Assembly (NCBI GenBank): GCA_937892925.1
Contig: CALBHX010000043.1
Coordinates: 1-18,504, forward strand
Origin: an uncultured Lentisphaeraceae bacterium
Lineage (GTDB): Bacteria > Verrucomicrobiota > Kiritimatiellia > RFP12 > DVOR01
DNA: 18,504 nt
Reading direction: 5' to 3'
The position numbers were made by a program, and so were the translations under genes. Of the stretch, positions 7,819-15,361 are shown piece after piece. A model generated the notes under the pieces. It made no database searches and was not told the DNA's origin. It saw only the letters and a list, made by a program, of their open reading frames with translations. Every line of letters begins with the position of its first letter. Position 1 is the stretch's first letter.

Positions 7819-7863
7819 ATGTACGAATTGATATTGTCAGTGGTAGGTTGGGTGAGTATTTAA
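7819..7863 (+). CDS. Possible 14-residue hydrophobic peptide
   Basis: ATG at 7819 is preceded by GCGGAGGAG with a 7-base spacer, one of the best ribosome binding sites in the window. The frame gives MYELILSVVGWVSI and a TAA stop. It is mostly hydrophobic and could be a leader or small membrane peptide. No promoter or downstream partner is clear, so it may be chance. Confidence 0.25.
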   Translation: MYELILSVVGWVSI

Positions 7864-7998
7864 TCATAATCCTTTTTTCACATGTTATCATACACTTTAC
7901 TTGATGTTGTCCCCTCATCCACCTTCGCTATTTCTCAGTTCCATTTTTAGTTCCTTTGTAGATGTATGGTTAGAAGAAGCCGGAGCGTGTATTTTGCA

Positions 7999-8041
7999 AT
8001 GGATTTGAGAAAAGTTGCGGGCTGTTTGAGACAAGAATGAG
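7999..8041 (+). repeat. Copy of short dispersed motif TTTGAGACAAGAATGAG
   Basis: ATGGATTTGAG at 7999-8009 and TTTGAGACAAGAATGAG at 8025-8041. Both motifs recur inverted in the other long intergenic region: CTCAAATCCAT at 15362-15372 and CTCATTCTTGTCTCAA at 15421-15436, a 16-base exact match. Confidence 0.5.
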
Positions 8042-8134
8042 CGGATGCGAGGAATGTATGGTGTGGTGGAGATGTTATAGTTACTTTTTAGAATGGGTTT
8101 GAGGTACTATATGGAATGTTGGCGGTAACTCATG

Positions 8135-8210
8135 ACTGCCTCGAGCAGTAGAGCCACGAGATAACGGGGGTATCTCCTGCCTCCTGGAACGCCTGCCCTT
8201 TTGGTTGGGC
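8135..8210 (+). other. Cluster of small hairpins, candidate structured RNA
   Basis: Three potential stems lie within 76 bases: ACTGC-CTCGA-GCAGT (8135-8149), GAGATA-ACGGGGG-TATCTC (8158-8176) and GCCC-N8-GGGC (8195-8210) followed by TTT. The order resembles a small RNA ending in a weak terminator. It matches no RNA family I know (not tmRNA, SRP RNA, 6S RNA, RNase P or a recognised riboswitch). Confidence 0.3.
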
Positions 8211-8436
8211 TTTCACGTTTAAGTTTTAACCTTTGGCGTGATATTTTTCATCGCCCTTGAATCGTCCATCTTTCGTTGTCTTACGCTTCTTTATAATCGT
8301 TCATTCGTAGTACGCGAAATGCCGATTCTCGATTGGAACTGACATTCCTTCTACAAGATTGTTGCTTCCTCAATTACCTCATTTCCTATGGTGTGAAATT
8401 AAACGTCATGATACGGTTTATGTTATTGTAGTGGGG

Positions 8437-8898
8437 ATGAGAGTGTTTTTGGTTCGACATGGTGAATATCTACCCGGTACGTTTGGCGCGGGTGAACCTG
8501 CGCTCTCAACGCGTGGTTGGGAGCAGGCACGGGCTGTCGGGCGGTTTTTGGCCAGATTGGGCGTTCACTTGGAGAGGCTTGTGATGAGTCCTTATGTGCG
8601 GGCGCAGGAGACGGCACAAGCTATTGTAGGTGAGCTTGGAGAGAAGCCGGTGATGTCGATATGGCAGAATTTGGTGCCCGCTGGAGAGCCGAGAGCGGTG
8701 ATGTTGGCGCTTGAGTCGTTGGAGGGGGAAACTTCGGAGGTGTTGGTGGTTGGGCATATGCCGTTGCTGGGTCGTGTGGCGCATGAATTATGCGATGCGG
8801 TGTCGTGCGGGTTTGCTTTATGTACGCTGATGCAGTTTGAATATGAACGAGGGCAGTGGGCGTTTGAAGGCCTTTGGAACTGCGGAGAGGAAATGTGA
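8437..8898 (+). CDS. sixA: SixA-type phosphohistidine phosphatase
   Basis: 153 residues of the histidine phosphatase superfamily, close to the 161 of E. coli SixA, which removes phosphate from histidine of phosphotransfer proteins. MRVFLVRHGE carries the catalytic RHG with His8. Arg55 lies in SPYVRAQETA, and the second His107 is in VVGHMPLL. The frame is open upstream to 8359, but the family N-terminus and the conserved first strand support 8437; no good Shine-Dalgarno is visible there. The gene ends in TGATG, overlapping the start of the symporter gene by one base, so the two are translationally coupled. The true target here is not shown by the sequence. A different small phosphatase role within this branch remains possible. 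Confidence 0.85.
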   Translation: MRVFLVRHGEYLPGTFGAGEPALSTRGWEQARAVGRFLARLGVHLERLVMSPYVRAQETAQAIVGELGEKPVMSIWQNLVPAGEPRAVMLALESLEGETSEVLVVGHMPLLGRVAHELCDAVSCGFALCTLMQFEYERGQWAFEGLWNCGEEM

Positions 8899-10283
8899 TG
8901 ACAATGGAAAAACGTGAATCTCTGGCTACGAGCTTGGGTTTTTTATTAGTTTCTGCCGGGTGTGCAGTTGGCCTTGGAAATGTGTGGCGGTTCCCGTTTG
9001 TTGTAGGGCAGAATGGTGGCGCACTGTTTGTTCTTTTGTATATTGTCTTTTTACTGATTTTTGGGCTTCCGATGATGACAGCGGAGTTTGCTATTGGAAG
9101 AGCGGCCAAGCGTTCATTAGCAACGGCTTATCCGAAGTTGGCTGCGAATCCTGGCGTTTTTCGGTCGATTTCCAAGTTTCAGGTGGCGGGAAATTGGTTA
9201 TTGATGATGTACTATACAACGGTGGCTGGTTGGATGTTGGCCTATCCTGTTGCGATTTTGAGCGGGTGGTTTTCGTTTGAGGCGCCCAAGGACTTTTTTG
9301 ATGCGTTTGTTTCTTCTGGATCAGCACAGTTTTTATGGATGGGATTAGTGAGCCTGATTGGGTTTGGTGTTTGTGCCCTTGGACTTGAAAAGGGCGTGGA
9401 GAATGTCACAAAAAAGATGATGGCGCTTTTATTTCTGATTTTGATTGGTCTGTGTGTCTATGTGCTGACGCTGCCTGGCGCCGGTGCGGGTGTCAGCTTC
9501 TATTTGAAGCCTTCACTTTCCGTGTTGCACGGCCCACAGGCTCGTCCGCTTTTTAATATCGTTCTAGATGCGCTTGGGCAAAGCTTCTTTACGCTGTCAT
9601 TAGGAATTGGTTCGATGTCGATTTTTGGCAGTTATACTTCCCGTAAATATACCTTGGCAGGTGAGTCTGCAAAAATTATCGGCATCGATACGATCGTTGC
9701 GTTACTGTCCGGATTGGTGATATTTCCGGCCTGCTTTGCTTTCGGCACACAGCCGGATCAGGGGCCAAAGCTTATATTTATAACTTTACCGCAGGTTTTT
9801 GCCAAAATGGGCGCAGTCGGGTCATGGATTGGGGCTGTCTTTTTTACATTTTTGGCGCTTGCGGCATTGACAACAGTGATTGCCGTGTTTGAGAATATTG
9901 TGGCAATGACGATGGAAAAACGTCAATGTACACGGCATGGGGCGATCCGTAGAAATGCTCCGCTGCTTGTTTTGCTCTCATTACCTTGTGCGTTTGGGTT
10001 TGGGATATTGAAGTGGATACAACCGATGGGGGCGAACACAACGATTCTAGACTTGGAGGATTTCGTTGTGTCCAATTTAGCCTTACCGTTAGGGTCATTA
10101 GCTATTTTAATCTTTTGTGTCAGCAGGCGATATTGGGGATGGGAAAAGTTTCTTCAGGAAGCAAATGCTGGACGGGGCTTGCGTCTTTCCGGAAAACTTC
10201 GTTGGTATATTACCTGGGTGCTTCCTGGTGTGATGATTTTTGTCTTTGTGGCGGCATTGTTGGATAAGTTTGGGCTTTTATGA
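8898..10283 (+). CDS. NSS-family Na+-dependent symporter
   Basis: 461 residues, an integral membrane transporter of the neurotransmitter:sodium symporter family (LeuT-like), which takes up amino acids or related compounds with Na+. The TM1 signature GCAVGLGNVWRFP (21-33) and the following NGG...GLP...E form the conserved start. The TM6 region (LGQSFFTLSLGIGSM) matches the unwound substrate helix of LeuT. Eleven or twelve hydrophobic helices can be traced, the last at the C-terminus. The ATG at 8898 overlaps the sixA stop and has AGAGGA ahead; a TTG frame extension to 8874 is rejected. The substrate cannot be told from sequence. It is followed 40 bases later by an RCK-domain protein, an uncommon partner for this family. 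Confidence 0.93.
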   Translation: MTMEKRESLATSLGFLLVSAGCAVGLGNVWRFPFVVGQNGGALFVLLYIVFLLIFGLPMMTAEFAIGRAAKRSLATAYPKLAANPGVFRSISKFQVAGNWLLMMYYTTVAGWMLAYPVAILSGWFSFEAPKDFFDAFVSSGSAQFLWMGLVSLIGFGVCALGLEKGVENVTKKMMALLFLILIGLCVYVLTLPGAGAGVSFYLKPSLSVLHGPQARPLFNIVLDALGQSFFTLSLGIGSMSIFGSYTSRKYTLAGESAKIIGIDTIVALLSGLVIFPACFAFGTQPDQGPKLIFITLPQVFAKMGAVGSWIGAVFFTFLALAALTTVIAVFENIVAMTMEKRQCTRHGAIRRNAPLLVLLSLPCAFGFGILKWIQPMGANTTILDLEDFVVSNLALPLGSLAILIFCVSRRYWGWEKFLQEANAGRGLRLSGKLRWYITWVLPGVMIFVFVAALLDKFGLL

Positions 10284-10305
10284 GCAAATGACTGATGGCA
10301 TTTGC
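10284..10305 (+). repeat. Inverted repeat after symporter stop codon
   Basis: GCAAATG (10284-10290) and CATTTGC (10299-10305) form a 7-base stem with an 8-base loop right after the TGA, and fill half of the 40-base gap to the next gene. There is no T-tract, so an mRNA-stability or processing hairpin is more likely than a terminator. Confidence 0.4.
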
Positions 10306-10323
10306 AATGAGATTGGGTTTACT

Positions 10324-10995
10324 ATGGCAAAACGGATTGGTATCATAGGTTCCGGTCGTTTCGGAGAGGCTCTTGTTCAGGCGCTGGCTTCGCAAGGGTC
10401 AGAGGTTGTTTTGTTGGATACAGATCGCCGCAAGATTCAAGAATTGTCAGAATATGTGGCAAAAGCCGTTGAGGGAGATGCAACCAATATTCATGCGCTG
10501 GAAGAGGCCGGATTTGGCACGTGTGAAACAGTCGTTGTGGCGATTGGAGAGAATGTGGAGGGAAGCATTATGGCCACGGTGAACTGTAAGGATCTTGGGG
10601 TTCGGACGGTGGTGGCGAAGGCTTCGACGGAGGTGCATGGGCGTGTTCTTCGGCGTGTAGGGGCTGATGTTGTGATTTTCCCTAATCGCGATCGTGCACA
10701 GCGATTGGCGCGGAGCCTAGTTACAACCAGCCAGGTGGATCTTTTTGAAATCGCTGATGGGCTCTGTGCAGCAGAAATTTCGACGCCAGAATGCTTGGTT
10801 GATAAGACGTTGGTGGATGCGGATGTTCGGCAGAATTACGATATTACTGTGCTGGCGCTTCGCCGCCTGAATGATCTTGATCCGGCAGCACCGCGTCAAC
10901 TGATCATCCCGACAGGAACAACACTTATTCGCAGTGATGATCGATTGATTGTATGTGGAACATCTGAAAAGATTGATGCGTTCGCACAAACTTGA
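10324..10995 (+). CDS. KtrA/TrkA-type RCK (K+ transport regulatory) protein
   Basis: 223 residues, the usual length of KtrA. The N-terminal Rossmann domain (1-120) opens with MAKRIGIIGSGRFGEAL, including the GxGxxG turn at 9-14. Acidic Asp32 and Asp34 at the end of strand two are typical of NAD(H)/ATP-binding RCK domains. A TrkA-C domain follows at about 135-220. Family members form cytoplasmic rings that gate K+ channels or transporters of the KtrB/TrkH type according to bound nucleotide. The frame is open to 10240, but the family N-terminus supports 10324. No KtrB/TrkH gene is in the window, and its neighbour is the NSS symporter. It may gate a K+ transporter encoded elsewhere, or it may regulate the symporter; the second option is inference. 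Confidence 0.88.
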   Translation: MAKRIGIIGSGRFGEALVQALASQGSEVVLLDTDRRKIQELSEYVAKAVEGDATNIHALEEAGFGTCETVVVAIGENVEGSIMATVNCKDLGVRTVVAKASTEVHGRVLRRVGADVVIFPNRDRAQRLARSLVTTSQVDLFEIADGLCAAEISTPECLVDKTLVDADVRQNYDITVLALRRLNDLDPAAPRQLIIPTGTTLIRSDDRLIVCGTSEKIDAFAQT

Positions 10996-11008
10996 TTGGG
11001 GAATTGGA

Positions 11009-11497
11009 ATGGAACCGGATATTCTTATTCGTCGTGCCACGTTGGAAGATGTGCTGGCTATTCATCGGTTGATCCAAAGTTATCCGCACGAATTGATTTT
11101 GCGCCCGGTAAACAATATTGTTGAGAATATTGATCGATTTACAGTGGCTGCGCGGGAAAATGAAATTATCGCGTGTGCCTGTTGGCAAATTCTCCCGGAA
11201 ATTGGTTGTCCTGAAGGGGCGACTGTCGAGCTGCAGTCTGTTGCGGTTTCGCAGGCCTATCGAGGCCGCGGAATCGGTTCCAGGCTGATCCGATTTGTAT
11301 TGCAGCGGATTGATGGATTTAAGCCGGTTCAAGCGATTGTGCTTACTTTTGAGCCTGAGTTCTTTGGGCGCCTTGGATTTCGTGAAATTGAGAAGAAGAA
11401 GATTATTCACAAAATATATCGCGGGTGTATTTACTGTACCAAGCACACCAATCCGTTTACTTGTCCAGAAATTGCGATGGCGTTGCAATTACGATGA
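11009..11497 (+). CDS. argA: Short N-acetylglutamate synthase-like GNAT acetyltransferase
   Basis: 162 residues of the GNAT fold, 13 bases after the RCK gene, with GGGGAA ahead of the ATG. The acetyl-CoA loop YRGRGIG is at 84-90, preceded by the VELQSVAV strand. The later part, LTFEPEFFGRLGF (112-124), and a C-terminal cluster with C140, C143 and C152 before PEIAM are what I know from stand-alone ArgA-like acetylglutamate synthases that lack the kinase-like domain. Such enzymes acetylate glutamate to start arginine synthesis. Having argJ, argB and argD 4.4 kb downstream supports this role. ArgJ can also make acetylglutamate, so this enzyme would mainly prime the cycle. The gene symbol is functional by inference; another GNAT substrate is possible. 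Confidence 0.75.
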   Translation: MEPDILIRRATLEDVLAIHRLIQSYPHELILRPVNNIVENIDRFTVAARENEIIACACWQILPEIGCPEGATVELQSVAVSQAYRGRGIGSRLIRFVLQRIDGFKPVQAIVLTFEPEFFGRLGFREIEKKKIIHKIYRGCIYCTKHTNPFTCPEIAMALQLR

Positions 11498-11509
11498 AGG
11501 ACGCCTTCA
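11495..11509. terminator. Short hairpin between convergent genes
   Basis: TGAAGG-ACG-CCTTCA, a perfect 6-base stem, overlaps the stop codon of the acetyltransferase and lies one base from the comF stop. No long T-tract exists on either side, so it is a weak bidirectional terminator at best. Confidence 0.35.
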
Positions 11510-11510
11510 A

Positions 11511-12290
11511 TTACAGGCGAATCGGACGAGCCAACGCTAAAACATAAACGGCTTTTGCGCCAGAATCGCGAAGATGTTTTGCGCAGGCATTGCAGGTGGC
11601 ACCGGTGGTTATAACATCATCCACCAAAAGAATGGTTTTGCCGGTGAGTCCCTGTTTATATGTTGGGCGGTAGGCGGCTTCTGCATTGGCCAAACGGGCT
11701 GACCGGTGTAAATGTGTCTGAGAGGAGACGTCTGTTTTCACGCGGATGAGCCATTTCGATTGATAGGGGATGCCGATTGCTCGACTCAATGCTTGTGCCA
11801 GAAGCGCCGCTTGGTTATATCCGCGAGTCTTTAATTTGCGGCGTTCCATGGGCACCGGTACAATGAGGTCAATAGGTAGGTTTAAGGGCTGGATGCGTCC
11901 CCAATAGACAGCCGCCATGAATCGAGCCAGGTCTTGTAGAAGCCACACGCCTCGCTGATATTTGAAGAGATGTATTAAGTCGCGGATGGCACCCTCATAG
12001 CGAGCAACAATGAATACACGTTCAAATGCGGGACGATGGGTCATACAGTCCCAACAGATAAAAGCTTCAGCCTCCGGCTGCGCACTTTCTGCACCACAGA
12101 TGGTGCAGGCGGTGTTGCGGTGAAAAGAGAGTTTCTCCAGACAGGGTTGGCAAATGTAACCGGCGCCGCCGGAGGGCGCCCTGCAAAAAACACAGTCTTG
12201 CGGGTAGAGCACATCTAAAATCCACGAAGCTAAACGTTGGATTTTTATTAGACCATTGTGAAAAAGACGCGTTAGCGAATGAATGCTCAT
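11511..12290 (-). CDS. comF: ComF-family phosphoribosyltransferase-like protein
   Basis: 259 residues, typical in length for ComF/GntX proteins, which are linked to DNA uptake in competent bacteria but are widespread in others. The N-terminal zinc-finger-like region has Cys pairs CVFC (33-36), CQPC (47-50), CTIC (62-65) and CWDC (79-82). The C-terminal phosphoribosyltransferase domain has the conserved RGYNQ (156-160) and the PRPP-binding loop LLVDDVITTGAT (221-232). The start at the ATG 12290 is chosen; a TTG directly after the upstream stop (12305) would add five residues, and neither has a good Shine-Dalgarno. It follows the two ChrA genes by 15 bases and is probably cotranscribed with them. 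No other competence gene is seen, so a role in transformation is only a possibility. Confidence 0.88.
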   Translation of the reverse strand: MSIHSLTRLFHNGLIKIQRLASWILDVLYPQDCVFCRAPSGGAGYICQPCLEKLSFHRNTACTICGAESAQPEAEAFICWDCMTHRPAFERVFIVARYEGAIRDLIHLFKYQRGVWLLQDLARFMAAVYWGRIQPLNLPIDLIVPVPMERRKLKTRGYNQAALLAQALSRAIGIPYQSKWLIRVKTDVSSQTHLHRSARLANAEAAYRPTYKQGLTGKTILLVDDVITTGATCNACAKHLRDSGAKAVYVLALARPIRL

Positions 12291-12305
12291 ACCAGGGCAA
12301 ATCAA

Positions 12306-12881
12306 CTAACTGGGTAGATCTAGAACGCCAAATAGCAAGAGTCCTCCTACGGCTCCGATTAGGATCACAAAGACAGCATTCAGGCGGGTGATGGCCGTAA
12401 TTAACATCAATCCAATTGCCAAACCTGCAGAAGTCCAATGAAATCCCGTTGTGGGATCGGAAAGTGTGTGCGCCGTCAGAGTAAATCCCGCTGCACCAAT
12501 CAATCCAACGACCACAGGTTTTGCACCTGTTAATGCTGAGCGGACGAGCCAGTGCTGCATGGCATAATGAAACAAACCTGCAATGATCAGAATAATAATC
12601 AGCGAGGGCAATACGACACCTCCGGTGGTGCATAGGCTTCCCAGAATGCCATGGCCGCCGCTTTCTTGTGCCGCATGAACTCCTACGAACGTAGCGATAT
12701 TGATGGCAAAGGGACCAGGTGTACTTTCCGCGATTCCAACGAATTCCGTGAATTGGTCAATGGTCATCCAACCATGGCGTTCAATCACTTCTTGTTGGAT
12801 CAGCGGTATCATGGCATATCCGCCGCCAATGGTAAATAACCCGATCTTGATGAACGTCCAAAAAAGCGTGAGATAAATCAT
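12306..12881 (-). CDS. chrA: Short ChrA-type transporter, second subunit
   Basis: 191 residues of the chromate ion transporter (CHR) family in its single-domain form, in which two neighbouring short genes replace the usual two-domain ChrA. The N-terminal motif FTIGGGYAMIP (16-26), the Trp-x-x-x-x-x-F segment and ESTPGPFAIN (52-61) are diagnostic. About five or six hydrophobic helices follow. The frame opens at 12998, but ATG 12881 lies one base after the stop of its partner with GAGGA ahead, so it is the start. The pair probably works as a heterodimeric anion exporter in the inner membrane. Whether chromate or another oxyanion such as sulfate is the natural substrate cannot be told. Confidence 0.9.
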   Translation of the reverse strand: MIYLTLFWTFIKIGLFTIGGGYAMIPLIQQEVIERHGWMTIDQFTEFVGIAESTPGPFAINIATFVGVHAAQESGGHGILGSLCTTGGVVLPSLIIILIIAGLFHYAMQHWLVRSALTGAKPVVVGLIGAAGFTLTAHTLSDPTTGFHWTSAGLAIGLMLITAITRLNAVFVILIGAVGGLLLFGVLDLPS

Positions 12882-12882
12882 T

Positions 12883-13578
12883 TCAGGTTCCTCGGTGTTC
12901 AAAAAGACGTGGTCTAACTCCGAACCACAAGACACCAAAAAATAATCCGCCAAGAACGATGAATATGGCATTGATTGGAGTGAAAACAACGAGCCCAAAT
13001 GCTATGATCATCGCGGACAGATTTATCCACGATCGCCAGATGCTCTTCCCCATGCGCAGGAAGGCGCGAACAATTAATACCACAGCCGCCACACGAATTC
13101 CGGCAAGCGCCGCTGCAATCCAATGATTTTCTCGTAATATGAGATAACAGGAACTGAGAAGCACAATGACTAACCATGCGGGAAAGACCAGTGCAGCTGT
13201 TGCGACAATTCCACCCGGAAGGCCGGCCACACGGTAACCGACAAAGGTTGCGGTATTAACGGCAATGGCTCCCGGAGTACTCTCACCAACCGTGATGATA
13301 TCCAACAATTCGCCAGAGGACAGCCAGTGTTTACGTTGTACAAGATCTTCTTCAAGCAGGGCAACGATGGCGTAGCCTCCACCGAACGTAATCCCGCCAA
13401 ACTTGCCAAATGTTAGCGTTAAAGAGAGCAGCCGTTTTGTCAGAGACGGTTGTTTGGGGATATTTATTTTGGAGGGCAAGGGGGGGTGTTCTAATGGTTC
13501 ATCCATAGGGGGCGTGAGTTTATCAAGGGGTGGTGGATTGGTGAACACGAGACTTCGTAAGTCTAGAGAATGTTCCAT
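12883..13578 (-). CDS. chrA: Short ChrA-type transporter, first subunit
   Basis: 231 residues from ATG 13578. The CHR domain starts near 50 with FGKFGGITFGGGYAIVALL (57-75) and has ESTPGAIAVNTATFVGY (99-115), followed by several hydrophobic helices. It is the partner of the next gene, 1 base away. The first 48 residues are unusual: Pro-rich and polar (PPPLDKLTPP, EHPPLPSK). The start is uncertain, because neither the ATG at 13578 nor the one at 13506 has a Shine-Dalgarno. A GTG at 13605 lies inside the terminator hairpin of the upstream gene and is rejected. Because that terminator separates it from the malic enzyme gene, it probably has its own promoter or depends on read-through. Confidence 0.87.
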   Translation of the reverse strand: MEHSLDLRSLVFTNPPPLDKLTPPMDEPLEHPPLPSKINIPKQPSLTKRLLSLTLTFGKFGGITFGGGYAIVALLEEDLVQRKHWLSSGELLDIITVGESTPGAIAVNTATFVGYRVAGLPGGIVATAALVFPAWLVIVLLSSCYLILRENHWIAAALAGIRVAAVVLIVRAFLRMGKSIWRSWINLSAMIIAFGLVVFTPINAIFIVLGGLFFGVLWFGVRPRLFEHRGT

Positions 13579-13589
13579 AAATAATAAGT

Positions 13590-13612
13590 GGGCGGCGTTT
13601 CTCACGCCGCCC
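13590..13612 (-). terminator. Rho-independent terminator after malic enzyme gene
   Basis: A perfect 9-base GC-rich stem, GGGCGGCGT/ACGCCGCCC, with a 5-base loop, 16 bases after the malic enzyme stop. On the minus strand it is followed by ACTTATTATTT, a T-rich tail. It lies immediately before the first chrA start. Confidence 0.8.
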
Positions 13613-13628
13613 GCCTAACTGGAGATGA

Positions 13629-14918
13629 TTAAAGCCCGGCTTCCAGTTTTGCTTTTACGGCGTTTAGATCCGTATCGGGGGAAGCTGCGCCAGACTTTAC
13701 CGCAGCTTCCGCTACGGCATATGAGACGACTTTGTATAGACGCGTATCAAAAGCCTTTGGAATGATGTATTGCGCTCCGAACGCCAACTTTTCTCCGGGA
13801 TAAAGAGCCTGAACATCTGACGGAACAGGCTCACGAGCTAACATGGCTAAAGCTTGGGAAGCCGCGACTTTCATCTCGGTGTTGATGGTTCGTGCCCGAA
13901 CATCTAATGCTCCACGGAACAGAAACGGGAAGCCAAGAACATTGTTAATTTGGTTTGGATAATCCGAACGACCGGTGGCCATGACATATGGACGCGTCCC
14001 CATGGCTTCGGCAACAACGGCAGGCTCAATTTCGGGATCGGGGTTGGCCATTGCAAAAATCGCAGGGAAATCGGCCATTTTTGTCACATCTTCTCCGGAA
14101 AGTACATGCGCAGCCGAGACGCCGATAAATACGTGGGCTCCGACGAGGGCTTCCTTCAGCGTTCGCTTGTCTGTGGAAACAGCATGGCGGAGTTTATGCT
14201 CCGTCAGGTCGGTTCGTCCGGTATGGATAACGCCATGAGAATCACATATGAGCAAATCCTGAACGCCTGCGGCCTTGCACATATCGGCAATTCGGATGCC
14301 AGCGGCGCCTGCACCATTTATGACTACTCGTACGGAATTCAACGGGCGGCCTGCAAGATAGGCATAGTTGATAAGTCCAGCCACTGTGATGACGGCTGTT
14401 CCCCATTGATCGTCATGAAATACTGGAATATCTAACTCGGCATCCAATACCTTCTCTATCTCGAAACAGGCGGGGGCGGCAATGTCTTCCAGATTGATTC
14501 CGCCGTACATGGGAGCAATTGCACGGACGGCTTCTATAACACGCTGCGGGTCGGTCTTGCCCGTATCCTTACCGTCTTTTCGGCAATGACCCAACGGAAC
14601 CGGCCATGCGTCTACGCCTGCGAAACTTTTGAACAACGCAGCCTTTCCCTCCATGACCGGGATGGAAGCCAATGCACCCAAATCTCCCAACCCAAGGATT
14701 GCAGTGCCGTCAGAAACCACCGCTACCAAATTGCGCTTGCTGGTAAGCTCGAATACGCGTTGAGGCTCCGATGCGATCGCCTTCACAGCTTGAGCCACTC
14801 CAGGTGTATAAGCCAGACAAAGGTCTTTCTGGGTCTGCAACTGTTTAGATAAGGCAACGTGTACTTTCCCACCGTCATGAAATGCAAAAACCTCTTCCTG
14901 TGAAATCTGAATAGCCAT
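13629..14918 (-). CDS. NAD(P)-dependent malic enzyme, short form
   Basis: Oxidatively decarboxylates malate to pyruvate and CO2 with NAD(P)+. 429 residues, the usual length of the short bacterial form without a phosphotransacetylase domain. The N-domain has the catalytic Tyr37 (CLAYTPGVAQ) and Lys92 (VMEGKAALFK). Metal ligands lie in NLEDI (Glu144, Asp145) and HDDQ (Asp170). The cofactor-binding turn is NGAGAAG at 201-207, and GRSDYPNQINN (316-326) is the late conserved block. One oddity is HDDQWGTAV at 168-176, where I know His in place of Trp172 in most members. AGGAGG lies 8 bases before the ATG at 14918, which rules out the TTG at 14936. It is a single-gene unit ended by a strong terminator. 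Confidence 0.93.
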   Translation of the reverse strand: MAIQISQEEVFAFHDGGKVHVALSKQLQTQKDLCLAYTPGVAQAVKAIASEPQRVFELTSKRNLVAVVSDGTAILGLGDLGALASIPVMEGKAALFKSFAGVDAWPVPLGHCRKDGKDTGKTDPQRVIEAVRAIAPMYGGINLEDIAAPACFEIEKVLDAELDIPVFHDDQWGTAVITVAGLINYAYLAGRPLNSVRVVINGAGAAGIRIADMCKAAGVQDLLICDSHGVIHTGRTDLTEHKLRHAVSTDKRTLKEALVGAHVFIGVSAAHVLSGEDVTKMADFPAIFAMANPDPEIEPAVVAEAMGTRPYVMATGRSDYPNQINNVLGFPFLFRGALDVRARTINTEMKVAASQALAMLAREPVPSDVQALYPGEKLAFGAQYIIPKAFDTRLYKVVSYAVAEAAVKSGAASPDTDLNAVKAKLEAGL

Positions 14919-15185
14919 TTGAAGCCTCCTCTGCAACGATAAAACGAGTGATTTTCAGTGTATCACATTTCTGCGTTCCACGATACTGTTTCGTGTATGC
15001 TCATGTACTCTTGAGATCCTTGTTTTTGGGTGATGTGTTATGAGGGATCAACTGGTTGGGTTGTTGCATTGGAATGGGTTCCCTATGCTTAACAGGTTTT
15101 GGTTCATATTAAAGTTGTTGCAGAGGCTGGATGAGCGTTGTGTGGATGGAAAAAACTGTATGACCGAGAGAAAATGAGCGCGTAG

Positions 15186-15347
15186 GGGGAGGAAGCCCCG
15201 ATGAAACGCGACAGGAAAACTGTGCGGGATGGAAATGGGATAAGTTTCGCATGGTATGGTGTGAGATGGGGAGATTCGCCTGGAATCTTTCGATGCCGGA
15301 GGCGAAACTGTGGGCGGCAGGTTTCGGGATCCCGGGCGCGGCCTGCC
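15186..15347. other. Stem-rich stretch, candidate structured RNA
   Basis: In order: GGGG/CCCC (15186-15199); a bulged stem CGC-G-ACAG with GAAAA loop and CTGTGCG (15207-15226); TTCGCCT/AGGCGAA (15275-15306); GGCAGG/CCTGCC (15316-15347) enclosing the palindrome CGGGATCCCG. GTTTCGC at 15244-15250 could instead pair with GCGAAAC at 15302-15308. No known RNA family is recognised and the strand is uncertain; a downstream rightward terminator favours plus. Confidence 0.3.
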
Positions 15348-15361
15348 TGTGTAAATATCCA

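Larger units (their letters stand above)
7571..8436. other. Long intergenic region between divergent operons
   Basis: About 770-870 bases, depending on the start used for the left gene, without a recognisable gene. It contains a 14-codon ORF with a strong ribosome binding site (7819-7863), a short dispersed repeat (7999-8041) and a cluster of small hairpins (8135-8210). The left end must carry the promoter of the exported-protein operon and the right end that of the sixA operon. No convincing -35/-10 pair is seen for the latter. No tRNA, CRISPR or insertion-sequence end is visible. Confidence 0.6.

Noticed and set aside
8359..8436. 26-residue extension of SixA
   Set aside because: The RHG-containing first strand normally lies at the very N-terminus; the extension has no family similarity.
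12067..12633. 188-codon minus-strand ORF across chrA and comF
   Set aside because: It is out of frame with two well-supported genes and has a Cys/Arg-rich shadow composition.
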